Source: Lumbricus rubellus (lineage: Eukaryota > Annelida > Clitellata > Crassiclitellata > Lumbricidae). Taken from it: a stretch of 64,000 nucleotides of DNA. The translations under genes were made by a program, and so were the position numbers. Under the pieces are notes generated by a model. It did not search any database. It saw nothing but the letters and a program-made list of their open reading frames with translations, and was not told where the DNA came from. The stretch lies in the NCBI GenBank assembly GCA_945859605.1, contig OX243814.1, positions 28,177,663-28,241,662 of the forward strand, written 5' to 3'. Of this stretch, positions 43,872 to 53,884 are shown one piece after another; the stretch's first letter is position 1, and every line of letters begins with the position of its first letter.

Positions 43872-46800
43872 ATGGATTTAAAGAAAAGTAGTTTAAGAAA
43901 CATGAACCATGTTGAACACTTGCTCGACTCATCGGTTCCTGACATTAAGGTTCCTACGCTTACACCCACACCTGGTAAGTACAAACCAGTAGCGCCTAAG
44001 AGAAAATACAAAAATAGGGTTAGAGCTAAATTAAATGATTTTGCGGATTGGTTACTTAGTTATGTACCTGAACGAGATAATAAAGCAGTTAATGAAAAAC
44101 TGGAATCATTGAAGTTAACTGTTTCCAGGATATTTGATAAACATAAAATTCGAGAAACGGCGTCGGCTATTAAAGGATTTACCAAGCAATATAGAATAGA
44201 TGGAATTAATGGAATGGATGCCTCGTCGTTTCTTGATTTCGTCAGACCGCAGGTAGTAAATCTGTTGTCGAACAATCGCCAGACAAAGACTAATTTAGTT
44301 CTTACTTGTACTATGGAACGAGTAGATATGAAATCTGGAATAGTGACTTCTGAGGATATACCATTCGTTTCCAGGGCAGAAGTTATTTTAGAAGCTACCG
44401 ACTTGAATGAAATATACAGCAGAAAAAAAGATAAAATCATGGAGTCTATTGCTAGTTTTCAGATGCAAGGAAGTAATTGGAGATTTAAAGCCGTTGTAAA
44501 ATTAGATATAAATACGGTAAAATATACACCCTTAAGAGGTAGTTCTTACATTCCGCTTCCCGACTTTTTAGCTAATAAAAAGGCTATTATAAATATGAAA
44601 AACGACGATGAAGAATGCTTCAAATGGTGTATCACTAGAGCGTTGAATCCGGTTGTGAAAAATTCGGAGATAATAACGAAAGCTTTGAAAGAACAATCGA
44701 AAAAACTTAATTGGAGTGGTATTGAGTTTCCAGTTGCTGCTGATGCTAATGTGATAGGTAAATTCGAGAGAAATAACAATATTAATGTTAATGTATTCGG
44801 TTTTGAAAAACATGTCTACCCGCTTTATCTGTCTAAGTGCGAAAGTAGTATTTGTGTAGATCTATTGCTTATTTCCAACGGAGAAAGGAAACATTATTGC
44901 TGGATCAAGAATTTTAACAGATTGATGAGATTTCGGACTAATTCGATGTATTATTGTAAAAGGTGTATGAATGGTTTCACAACGCCAGGAGCGCTTAACA
45001 ACCATAATGAGTACTGCTCTCAACATAACGCACAAAAAATAGAAATGCCAGAACCAGGAACTATGTTAAGTTTTAAAAATTATAACAATTTTATGAGGGT
45101 TCCGTTTATTGTCTACGCAGATTTCGAGTCTTTTGTGAAGCCAATAGACACTTGTCAACCAAATCCAGAGTTGTCGTACACTAATAAATATCAAAAGCAT
45201 AATCCTAGCTCCTTTTGTTACCACATAAAATGTTTCGACGATAGTGTATATTCACAAGATCCTGTGACGTTTACGGCTGAAAGCGAAGATGATGATGTTG
45301 GTCAAATATTTGTAGATAAACTAGAAGAAAATATAAAACAAATATATAATCAATTTAAATTCCCTAAGAAGATGATATTTACAGAAGAGGACAAGAAGTG
45401 TTTTGATGGAGCTACTATATGTCATATCTGTGAAAAAACGTTGGGCGAAGACCGAGTGAGAGATCACTGTCATCTTAGCGGTAAATTTAGAGGGGCTGCT
45501 CATAACATTTGTAATGTGAACTATAAAGTCCCCAAGTTTTTCCCTGTAGTGTTTCATAATCTTTCCGGGTACGATTGTCATCTGTTCATTAAGAAACTGA
45601 GAGGTAATAATGGAGAGAAAATTAATTGCATACCTAATAACGAGGAAAAGTATATATCTTTTAGCAGAGAGGTCGTTGTTGATAAGTTTGTAAATAAAGA
45701 GGGAAAAGAGATTACCGTCAAGCGACAACTGCGTTTTATCGACAGTTTTAAATTTATGGCTTCTAGTCTTGATGCTTTATCGAGGAACCTAAGCAAAGAC
45801 CAGTGTAAAAATATTGGGAAACGATATACTGGAAAGAAGCTCGATCTTTTGCTGAGAAAAGGCATATATCCTTATGACTACGTCGATTCATTTACTACCT
45901 TTAATGAAACCGAACTACCACCAAAATCCGCTTTCTATTCTAAGCTAAATGATTCGAATATTAGCGATGAAGACTACGAGCATGCAAAAACGGTATGGAA
46001 AGAATTTGGATGTAAAACATTCAGAGAGTATCACGATTTATACAAAGTTTCGGATGTTTTGCTACTTGCCGATGTTTTCGAAAACTTTAGAGATGTGTGT
46101 ATGAAGTACTATACGCTTGACCCTGCATGGTTTTTTACATCTCCTGGTTTAGCTTGGGATGCCGCTTTAAAATTGACAGGCGTGAAATTGGAGTTATTGA
46201 GTGATTACGATATGATTCTGATGATTAAGCAAGGGATGAAAGGAGGAGTGAGCACAATATCAAATCGTTACGGGAAAGCGAATAATAAATATATGAGCGA
46301 TTTCAATAGCAACGAAAATTCTACATTTATCACTTACCTGGATGCAAATAATCTATATGGATGGGCTATGATCAAACCTTTACCTACTCACAGGTTCAAA
46401 TGGATGAACGAAAATGAATTAAATAATTGGAGAAGTATTCCATGCATATTGGAAGTTGATTTGGAATACCCTAAAGAGTTACACGACCTGCATAACGATT
46501 TTCCGTTAGCCCCCGAAAGCATTGAGATTAACAAAGTCAAAAAGTTAATTCCAAACTTAAACGATAAAAAGAAGTATGTGCTACACTACGATAATCTGAA
46601 GCTGTACGAGAGTTTAGGTTTGAAAATAACAAAAGTGCATAGAGGTATACTATTCGAAGAAAGTGATTGGTTGAAAAAGTATATCGATTTAAATACAGCT
46701 CTTAGAACGAAAGCTACTAATGACTTTGAGAAAGACTTTTTCAAGTTAATGAATAACAGTGTCTTTGGAAAAACTTGTGAGAACATTGAAAATCGTGTTG

Positions 46801-47534
46801 ATGTAGAGTTAGTGTGTCAAGAGGAGAGGGCTATTGAACTAGCCGCTAAACCTAATTATGAGAGATGTACTATTTTCGATGAAAATCTAATAGCCGTTCA
46901 CATGAAAAAAACTAAATTGTACTATAATAAACCTATATATCTTGGCATGTGTATATTAGACTTGAGTAAAACGTTGATGTATGAATTTCATTACAATTAC
47001 ATCAAGACTAAATACGGAAATAGAGCTAAATTATTATTTACTGATACAGATTCTTTGACATACGAAATTAAAACTGAAGACTTTTACTCAGATATCGCAG
47101 AAGATATTAAAGCTCGATTCGACACGAGTGAATACCCGAAAGATCATCCATCTGGTATTGAGGTTGGAGTAAATAAAAAAGTTATTGGAATGTTCAAGGA
47201 TGAAACTAGTGGGAAACAGATAAAAGAATTTATCGGGTTGCGAGCAAAGTTGTATTCTTATAAGATGGCTGCTGGAGATGAGCACAAGAAATGTAAAGGT
47301 ATTAAGAAGAATGTTGTCCAGAAAACTATTACTCACGAAGATTATAGAAACTGCTTATTTACTAAAAAAGAACAACAACGAACGATGAATGTTATTAGAT
47401 CTTATCATCACGATATTTATACGGAAGAAATTAATAAAGTTGCATTGTCCGCAGATGACGACAAACGGGTAATAATGCAAGATGGGATTCATACTTTGGC
47501 ATATGGACATTACTCGTTGAAAACTTTTAATTAA
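43872..47534 (+). CDS. POLB: Protein-primed family B DNA polymerase
   Basis: 1220 aa from ATG 43872 (the frame is open from 43854 without an earlier ATG). The N-terminal region of about 400 aa includes a C2H2-like finger (YYCKRCMNGF..HNEYC). Exonuclease motifs: YADFES (D417, E419), NLSGYDCHLF (D568), YKVSDVLLLAD (Y724, D728). Between Exo I and Exo II lies CHIC..HCH..CNVN, an endonuclease VII-like zinc site. Polymerase motifs: LDANNLYGW (D824), KLMNNSVFGKT (K958) and FTDTDSL (D1058, D1060). All catalytic residues are present. It replicates the linear element from its inverted termini, presumably with a terminal protein primer. Confidence 0.97.
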   Translation: MDLKKSSLRNMNHVEHLLDSSVPDIKVPTLTPTPGKYKPVAPKRKYKNRVRAKLNDFADWLLSYVPERDNKAVNEKLESLKLTVSRIFDKHKIRETASAIKGFTKQYRIDGINGMDASSFLDFVRPQVVNLLSNNRQTKTNLVLTCTMERVDMKSGIVTSEDIPFVSRAEVILEATDLNEIYSRKKDKIMESIASFQMQGSNWRFKAVVKLDINTVKYTPLRGSSYIPLPDFLANKKAIINMKNDDEECFKWCITRALNPVVKNSEIITKALKEQSKKLNWSGIEFPVAADANVIGKFERNNNINVNVFGFEKHVYPLYLSKCESSICVDLLLISNGERKHYCWIKNFNRLMRFRTNSMYYCKRCMNGFTTPGALNNHNEYCSQHNAQKIEMPEPGTMLSFKNYNNFMRVPFIVYADFESFVKPIDTCQPNPELSYTNKYQKHNPSSFCYHIKCFDDSVYSQDPVTFTAESEDDDVGQIFVDKLEENIKQIYNQFKFPKKMIFTEEDKKCFDGATICHICEKTLGEDRVRDHCHLSGKFRGAAHNICNVNYKVPKFFPVVFHNLSGYDCHLFIKKLRGNNGEKINCIPNNEEKYISFSREVVVDKFVNKEGKEITVKRQLRFIDSFKFMASSLDALSRNLSKDQCKNIGKRYTGKKLDLLLRKGIYPYDYVDSFTTFNETELPPKSAFYSKLNDSNISDEDYEHAKTVWKEFGCKTFREYHDLYKVSDVLLLADVFENFRDVCMKYYTLDPAWFFTSPGLAWDAALKLTGVKLELLSDYDMILMIKQGMKGGVSTISNRYGKANNKYMSDFNSNENSTFITYLDANNLYGWAMIKPLPTHRFKWMNENELNNWRSIPCILEVDLEYPKELHDLHNDFPLAPESIEINKVKKLIPNLNDKKKYVLHYDNLKLYESLGLKITKVHRGILFEESDWLKKYIDLNTALRTKATNDFEKDFFKLMNNSVFGKTCENIENRVDVELVCQEERAIELAAKPNYERCTIFDENLIAVHMKKTKLYYNKPIYLGMCILDLSKTLMYEFHYNYIKTKYGNRAKLLFTDTDSLTYEIKTEDFYSDIAEDIKARFDTSEYPKDHPSGIEVGVNKKVIGMFKDETSGKQIKEFIGLRAKLYSYKMAAGDEHKKCKGIKKNVVQKTITHEDYRNCLFTKKEQQRTMNVIRSYHHDIYTEEINKVALSADDDKRVIMQDGIHTLAYGHYSLKTFN

Positions 47535-47550
47535 TGTTTATATTTAATAA

Positions 47551-47976
47551 ATGAGCGTCAAACAAATCGATGTTTGTGGAGTAGTGCTACCGAATATTGC
47601 TTTATCGAATGTGGATCTAATCGAAGCGGCTAAGAAACTAAACATCAATAATTTCACAGGAGTATTTCTCAGAGACGAGTTGCCGAAGAAACCTGGATGG
47701 AATGAGTGTGGGATATTGAATCTAGATGGTTCTAATGGGGTGGGGACCCACTGGTGCGCTTTCTTAAAGAGCGGTAATGAGAAAATATATTTCGATAGTT
47801 ACGGCCTTCCTCCTCCTCTGGAACTGATAAAGTATTTACGCCGTCCAGTGTTATATAACAGCGAGCGAATACAGCCGGATAACGAAGTGTTTTGTGGCCA
47901 TTTATGTTTGTACGTCTTAAAGAAGACGATGAACGATGGAATGAATTTTCAAGAAGTTATAAACGGCTTGCATTAA
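47551..47976 (+). CDS. PRO: Adenain-like cysteine protease
   Basis: 141 aa, shorter than adenovirus adenain. Catalytic triad: His67 (VGTHWCAF), Asp82 (IYFDSYG) and Cys115 (NEVFCGHLC). An oxyanion Gln is at 108. This is the Ulp1/adenain fold used to mature virion precursors. Its expected substrates in this element are the pX-like and amphipathic proteins, which carry several matches to the adenain cleavage rule. The gene starts 16 bp after the polymerase stop behind TTTATATTTAATAA. Confidence 0.95.
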   Translation: MSVKQIDVCGVVLPNIALSNVDLIEAAKKLNINNFTGVFLRDELPKKPGWNECGILNLDGSNGVGTHWCAFLKSGNEKIYFDSYGLPPPLELIKYLRRPVLYNSERIQPDNEVFCGHLCLYVLKKTMNDGMNFQEVINGLH

Positions 47977-47995
47977 AAATTATTTTATATATAAA
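47977..47995 (+). promoter_or_regulatory. Promoter-like motif of fibre gene 1
   Basis: CATTAAAAATTATTTTATATATAAAATG. The copy in front of fibre gene 2 (49107-49135) is nearly the same, so the duplication included the promoter. Confidence 0.55.
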
Positions 47996-49105
47996 ATGCC
48001 TGTCGATAAATTTGGTCACACCGATTTTGGAGGAACATCACGAAGAGTAATCGCTGGAGGTGTAACTCTTAGTCAAATAAATGCTAATTTTCTTCGATGT
48101 GATGGAGCAAATCTGTCGACTGGAAATTTAAAAATGAATGGACATGTGATAAAAGGTCTCCCAGTAACGAATACTTCGACAGCCGGAATGGATGAAGCTT
48201 TAAGTAGGGGGCAAGCCTTTGATTTGATAACGAATCACAACGATTCTCCGTCCAACGATAATCATTTGACGAATAAGAAATACGTTGATGCTTCAAAAGT
48301 GTCTAAAACTGGTGATACAATGACTGGCGACTTGTTCTTAAACGTTGGCTTCGATCGTCTGCGTTCAATGGGTTGTAAGGACTTGAGAGGAGAAAATAAA
48401 GAATTCGCTATTTTCTTAGGTAGTATACGAAATAAACTACAATGTTCGTTAAACAATCCTATTACATTACAATCGACGGATGGATTTCTATGCAAAATAG
48501 GCGTAGAAAATATAATGAGAATCGGTAGAGCGTCTAACGATCGAAAAATCGACGTTTATCAAAATATCCTAATGAATAGTAATAATATCAACGGTTTAAG
48601 CGATCCTCTTTTAGCTCAAGATGCTGCTACTAAGAATTACGTCGACAAATCTCTGAAAAAGTGCCACGTTGGATATATTCCTCCCTTGGAAGCTGATGAA
48701 AGTGTGACAGGATTCGTTGCTAGTGCCGGTTTTTGTTTTTCCGGAAGCAAAGCCTACCATGCTTTCACTAATCTCACCGATGATGTGAACGCAGCTTGGA
48801 TTCCAGGTAAAGGTATGTTTACTTGGTTACAAATTAAATGTCCTGAGCCAGTTAAAATTTGGAGAATTGCGTTTAAAAGCGAATATATAGGTGATTTAAT
48901 TTTAACCGCTAGCAATGATGGAGCAATGTTTGTACCCATATCATCACGTCTTTCTTCAACTACTTCAGAGGCTGTTCCGACATTTTATGATATTATTATG
49001 CCTATGGATGCGTATCAATATTATAGAGTTACAGTAGTGACAAAGTATGATGATCATCCTCTACGAGGGATTCAGGTATTGCAATTATATGTATACGATG
49101 ACTAA
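47996..49105 (+). CDS. Fibre-like protein 1, discoidin-like head
   Basis: 369 aa. Residues 1-222 are a stalk with phage-tail-fibre-like repeats: NLKMNGHVIKGLP..T, MDEALSRGQAFDLITNH, KVSKTGDTMTGDLFLNV and NNINGLSDPLLAQDAATKNYVD. Residues 223-369 form a separate beta-rich domain (GFCFSGSKAYHAFTNL, WIPGKGMFTWLQIKCPEPV, IWRIAFKSEYIGDLILTASN, QYYRVTV.., LQLYVYDD) with the pattern of F5/8 type C (discoidin-like) carbohydrate-binding modules. The inferred role is a capsid spike that binds a cell-surface glycan or protein. It lies in tandem with fibre gene 2, with the same stalk but another head. Confidence 0.75.
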   Translation: MPVDKFGHTDFGGTSRRVIAGGVTLSQINANFLRCDGANLSTGNLKMNGHVIKGLPVTNTSTAGMDEALSRGQAFDLITNHNDSPSNDNHLTNKKYVDASKVSKTGDTMTGDLFLNVGFDRLRSMGCKDLRGENKEFAIFLGSIRNKLQCSLNNPITLQSTDGFLCKIGVENIMRIGRASNDRKIDVYQNILMNSNNINGLSDPLLAQDAATKNYVDKSLKKCHVGYIPPLEADESVTGFVASAGFCFSGSKAYHAFTNLTDDVNAAWIPGKGMFTWLQIKCPEPVKIWRIAFKSEYIGDLILTASNDGAMFVPISSRLSSTTSEAVPTFYDIIMPMDAYQYYRVTVVTKYDDHPLRGIQVLQLYVYDD

Positions 49106-49135
49106 TCTGCATTAAAAATTATTATTATATATAAA

Positions 49136-50209
49136 ATGCCTGTCGATAAATTCGGTCACACCGATGTTGGTTCATCACAAAGAGTAATCGCTGGAGGTGT
49201 CACTCTTAGTCAAGTAAATGCTAGTTTTCTTCGATTGGATGGAGCAAACATCGCGACTGGAAATTTAAAAATGGGTGGTCACAAAATTAAAGGACTACCA
49301 ACAACGAAACCTTTGACAGCAGCAATGGATGAGGCTTTAAGTTGGGGTCAAGCCATTGATTTGATAACGAATCACGACGATTCTCCGTCCAACGATAATC
49401 ATTTGACGAATAAGAAATACGTTAATGAACAAGTTGCATCGAAGGTGGCTAAGACTGGTGATACAATGACTGGTGATCTATTCTTAAACGTTGGCTCCGA
49501 TCGTCTGCGTTCAATGGGTTGTAAGGACTTGAGAGGAGATAATAAAGAATTCACTATTTTCTTAGGTAGTATACGAAATAAACTACAATGTTCGTTAAAC
49601 AATCCTATTACATTACAATCGATGGATGGATTTCGTTTTAGAATAAACAATGAAATCATGTTAGAGATGGTTAAGTCACTCGATGGCACTCCTCCGTCTA
49701 AAATAAATGTGTATAAGTCCATCTTTATGCATGATGCTTACATTACAGGGCTACACGAACCCAACAGCGTCAGCGATGCAGCTACGAAGCAGTATGTAGA
49801 TTCTATCTCAATCGGTCCCGCGCTTAGCATTCATTCTTTAACTTGGCAATTCTTAATCGCTAAAACTCACACAAGAGTTACTTTCGATAGTGTAAGATTC
49901 AAAACCGATGGTGTTATAAGTGCGGGAATGACCCGTTTCACTCCCGGTAAAGCCGGATACTATTTCGTTTCGACGTACATAGAATTTGGTAACAGTAGTA
50001 CCGCTCCTGGTAACGTCTACCTGTATAGAAATGGGGCGAATTACATGCAAATTGCGGGCGGAGGGGGAACGGGAGCTGCGTTTAACAATTCAACCGGTAG
50101 TTGCATAATTTTCGTATCCAATACCGATTTTCTCGAGATATTCGCTTATTCACACATCGCACTAAATATATTAGCTAGAGACTTTTCGGCAGTATTCTTA
50201 CGACCTTGA
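49136..50209 (+). CDS. Fibre-like protein 2, C1q-like head
   Basis: 357 aa. Residues 1-225 repeat the stalk of fibre 1 (same MPVDKFGHTD start, NLKMGGHKIKGLP, MDEALSWGQAIDLITNH, KTGDTMTGDLFLNVG, LHEPNSVSDAATKQYVD), with one block almost identical at DNA level. Residues 228-357 are different: VTFDSVRFKTDGVISAGMTRF, TPGKAGYYFVSTYIEF, VYLYRNGANYMQIAG, then TGSCIIFVSNTDFLEIFAY..SAVFLRP. That is the C1q/TNF-like trimer pattern (G.F.P..GYYF and a C-terminal F.G.L-like strand). It would give a trimeric knob. It is the last gene of the element, 201 bp before the right TIR. Confidence 0.75.
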   Translation: MPVDKFGHTDVGSSQRVIAGGVTLSQVNASFLRLDGANIATGNLKMGGHKIKGLPTTKPLTAAMDEALSWGQAIDLITNHDDSPSNDNHLTNKKYVNEQVASKVAKTGDTMTGDLFLNVGSDRLRSMGCKDLRGDNKEFTIFLGSIRNKLQCSLNNPITLQSMDGFRFRINNEIMLEMVKSLDGTPPSKINVYKSIFMHDAYITGLHEPNSVSDAATKQYVDSISIGPALSIHSLTWQFLIAKTHTRVTFDSVRFKTDGVISAGMTRFTPGKAGYYFVSTYIEFGNSSTAPGNVYLYRNGANYMQIAGGGGTGAAFNNSTGSCIIFVSNTDFLEIFAYSHIALNILARDFSAVFLRP

Positions 50210-50410
50210 TTTTTAACTGGTTTCTAGCTTACACAAAAGACTAAGACTTTTAACTGGTTTATTAGCTGATTGTTTCTTCAATGGAAAACACCCCCAGATT
50301 ATCCTTTAGCACCATTTAAACTTAATTTATCTTCAATATCAGATTTCTTAAAAGGTAGCTAAGTAATTAATTATGCATCTGAGAGACGTCGACTGCTTTG
50401 TCTCGCTCCC
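50210..50410. other. Spacer with a degenerate internal copy of the TIR end
   Basis: TTAGCTGATTGTTTCTTCAAT at about 50262-50282 and CTTCAATATCAGATTTCTTAAAAGGTAGCTAAGTAATTAATTATGCATCTGAG at about 50331-50383 match the outermost 65 bp of the right TIR in the same orientation. They are split by a ~50-bp insertion. It is a relic of an earlier terminus lying just inside the present one. Confidence 0.75.
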
Positions 50411-50636
50411 AGTCAGGTTGTTGTTGTAATAGACCATAATTATGTACTAAGCGCTCACGAACAAAGGGTCTGTTCGCATCTGCTGTGAGTCAATACCGTA
50501 TTCTGCAGTTGTTTTGCATCAGCGTTGATCACCATTACCGTAGCTCCTACCAAGAATGTTAATTGGGTTTTAGCTGATTGTTTCTTCAATATCAGGCTTC
50601 TTTAAAATCAGCTAGCTAATTAATTTTACATCTACT
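50411..50636 (-). repeat. Polinton terminal inverted repeat, right
   Basis: Ends ..TAATTTTACATCTACT. Inverse of 34148-34369; 226 bp. Confidence 0.97.
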
Positions 50637-50642
50637 CAGGGA
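50637..50642 (+). repeat. Polinton target-site duplication, right (CAGGGA)
   Basis: Identical to 34142-34147. Confidence 0.95.
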
Positions 50643-53280
50643 GAGGAATGTAAGAGGAGCTGTGCATCGAATTGAAAGCAAATTGCTTTATAAACGTGGT
50701 TCTCTTGGATATAAAGTCACGTACCGCTCGCGTTCAAAGAGAGATTGAGATACAGAAAAAATTGCCTAATGAATGCGTCCTCGTCCGCCATCTCTTTCCA
50801 CTTCGGATATCTACATGCACCAATGGTGAACCAGATGAAACTCAATTAACAGATCCTGTTTCGACCAGTTGCTTGAGATACAGGTCTTATTTCAATCAAC
50901 ATTTCGCTAACCCTCGTTCCCTCGCTCATCGTGTAGTGCAGTGATCTCACTGCACAGCTAAGTCTTTCCAGACCTGTAAAAGTTTTTGTATCGAACGGAG
51001 AACAAATTGTTTGATAATAGTCCGTTCAAGTCGCAGCCAACAAGACGAAATATTTTCATATAATCTAAACGCATGCAAGAAACGATCCACTGGCTTCCTG
51101 TTATCAAGTCAGTTCCATTCAAGATCATTCAGGAAAAGGACATTGTCCAAGGTGTTCGTAGACTATAATATAGGAACTTTGCTGATAGTGCAATCTTTCA
51201 CTGTAAAATCTACTACTTGCTCAGAATCAGTTGTCATTCGCATAGCAATAAACATTTCTAACCTACACAGCCGGTGAGAAGAATGTCGGAAGAATATGTT
51301 TACTATGATTATTAATATAAGATGAAACTGATGGCTTAGAAATCTACGTTGTCCCTATGGCCTAGCTATTGGAACCAGTTAAAGGACTTCTGAGAGGAAA
51401 TGGAGACTGTGACATTAGTAACACTGACAACATTAAGCTGGAGCTATTGGAATTAATTTACCACGGAGGACGGGAAGGAAAAGAAGGAGTTGTGCAGTTA
51501 CAAAAATTTCTTTAAAACAGCCCTGATTATTAATAATATAATGTCAAATTCATGGCTTAGAAATCTACGTTATCCCTAGCTGACCATTGGAACCAGTTAA
51601 AGGACTTATGAGATAGAGCGGATAGGTCATGTGACATTAGTAACATTGATAACATTAAACTGGAGCCATCTGCGCAGTTGTTGTTCGGTGGGCAAGTGGG
51701 ACAAAGAGAGAATTAATGAACGTAGGTGTCTGCTATTTACACGGGAAGCTGTGAGAGTTATGCCCCAGTCTGCATGCAGTAGTCGCTGCGGACCTGTTGG
51801 CCATTAACGCCATATCGTGTGGAGTGCAGCATTTAATCCCGAAAGGACATTCGGTTCATCGAGCGTGTAACAACATGACGTTTGAATTATGAGGATTCGT
51901 GGCATTATGTAAACATACTAATCGAATTAAAACGTGAAGTCATGCAGACGTGAAAAAAACCGAGAGAAGTTATGTAATAGAAACGCTCATATTTTTAATA
52001 AGTGAACCTATTTATCGTGTTGATCGACCCAGGCACGTTCTTTTCAAGTGGGTCCAAGTGCGGGGAGTGATGATGTCGCTGCTGAAGAGTCATTTCAATT
52101 TGTTGACGTCTGAAGTGGGAAATTGTTTTCGAAAAATGTGGGCACATGCAGGCACAGGCGAGTGTGATTCTGACAAGAGGTTAAGAGTATTATACATGTA
52201 CGTTATCGGATACATTTGATATGCGGGTTAAATCTGCAGGGTGAGAATTGCCGGGGGTTTGGGGGTTTCAACCCAAATCTTTCTTAGAGCTCCATAGTAA
52301 AATCTGTTTTTTAAACCCCAATTCCAAGTGGATAATGGTCCAACCCCCCATTTATTTTTCCACAATTCTTACTCTATAAATTTGACTCATTTTCGCTCAC
52401 GTTAGGGTCATAATATAGGCCTACATGTAGGTCTCATTCGAAGAAATTACTAATTATTGTCGACACGCAAAACAATTATGAGTTCCCAAATGCGTTTTAA
52501 AAATCTGTTCTAAACCGATACCTTATTGCAATGGATTATGTATACTATATTTGTATAGGCTACTTGTCAGTAGTCTACATATAGGTCGTTAACTGTGCCT
52601 CTATATTGCTTGTTTTAACACCGCTTTCACCAAGGTCACCACACGGCCTTTTTATATCTAACTATCGCACTATTATTATAGTCAGGGTATAGCACCACGA
52701 TTATCACCAATGCGCTGAAGGTTTTTTAAACGAAGACAATGATAGCACTGATGATAGTCATGATAGCACTGATGATAGTAATGATAGCACTGATGACAGT
52801 CATGATAGCTCTGATGATAAGCTTACATGTGTTGACTGACACGACTGGCAAGTCGTCTATAACTGGTTTCCATGGTAATGACGACATCATTTAGGAGGAC
52901 GATGCGCAGAGATAATATCGACGGTTACAGAGATAATATCGACGGTTACAGAGATAATATCGACGATGATGACGACGATGACCGTGATGAGGAGGATGTA
53001 GCAGGAGATACTGCTGTTGCTGCAGCTAATGCTGATGATGTAAATGAGGAAACGTGCCATGTATGAAGCCCGATCAATGCCCGATCAGGTTTCGAGGGAG
53101 TGCCAGCACATAACCGAGTAATGGCAGACGACTCATCATGAAGATATATCGGGGCGAGCTCAGAGCGAACACAGGAACGCAGAGCGATCGTATAATGTCC
53201 GTCTGTGTGTCATTCGACAAAGCCAAGCGGAAGAGATATCATTGCCAACTGGTGGGAAGAGACAGTCGTAGGGACATAAA
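50643..53280. other. Receptor intron 2, right of the Polinton; no exon seen
   Basis: Contains a dispersed pair (51340-51420 and 51555-51665: ATGGCTTAGAAATCTACGTT.TCCCTA, CATTGGAACCAGTTAAAGGACTT), a TGATAGCACTGATGATAG repeat (52735-52820) and three copies of AGAGATAATATCGACGGTTAC (52912-52965). No coding exon with family similarity. Confidence 0.5.
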
Positions 53281-53319
53281 TGCTTACATGATACATACAT
53301 AATATATACATATATATAT

Positions 53320-53572
53320 GCTTACATACAAATATACATGCATTACATACATACATACATACATAGTATTACATACATACGTACATACATACATACATAC
53401 ATACATACATACATACATACATACATACATACATACATACATACATACATACATACATACATACATACATACATACATACATACATACATACATACATAC
53501 ATACATACATGTACATACATACATACATACATACATGTACATACACACACATACATACATGCATACATACAT
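53320..53572. repeat. (TACA)n tetranucleotide repeat
   Basis: Long TACA tract with a few GTAC interruptions. The MYVC/YIHT ORFs on both strands are artefacts. Confidence 0.95.
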
Positions 53573-53884
53573 AATAGGCTAGATCACGGTAATCATCGAC
53601 CTGATTACCGCTTGATTTCAGTTGTCTGTTGATTCCTTATGCATCAGTTACTACAATTACAGCTACGATTATTCTCTTTTCTCGTGTTTCCGAGCGATGG
53701 ATAGCAAGATAGATATAAGGATAGATAGGAAAGGAAACCAACGGCGGGGGAATGCAAGGACAGAACTCGACTACGGAGTAGGAGACTGATGAAGCGGTAT
53801 AGATAAGAGTGTGTCCAAACGTTTTGTTTTTTACCACTCGGCCAAAAGCCGGTGTCTAGAAAAATAGGTTATTCCCATAATGAT

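Larger units (their letters stand above)
34148..50636. mobile_element. Complete Polinton/Maverick (adintovirus-like) element, 16,489 bp
   Basis: Begins AG and ends CT, with near-identical terminal inverted repeats (34148-34369 and 50411-50636) and a perfect 6-bp target duplication. It carries the defining gene set: protein-primed DNA polymerase B, retroviral-type integrase, A32/FtsK-like packaging ATPase, adenain-like protease, double-jelly-roll major capsid and a penton-like protein, plus several virion-type genes. ORFs are intact except for a one-base frame offset before the integrase. Near-identical TIRs and intact genes argue for recent insertion. It sits in intron 2 of the receptor gene. 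Confidence 0.97.

Noticed and set aside
44060..47336. Several - strand ORFs inside the polymerase gene
   Set aside because: Shadow frames of an intact, motif-complete polymerase.
53320..53572. Tyr/Ile/His-rich and Met/Tyr/Val/Cys-rich ORFs on both strands
   Set aside because: Direct products of the TACA microsatellite in all frames.
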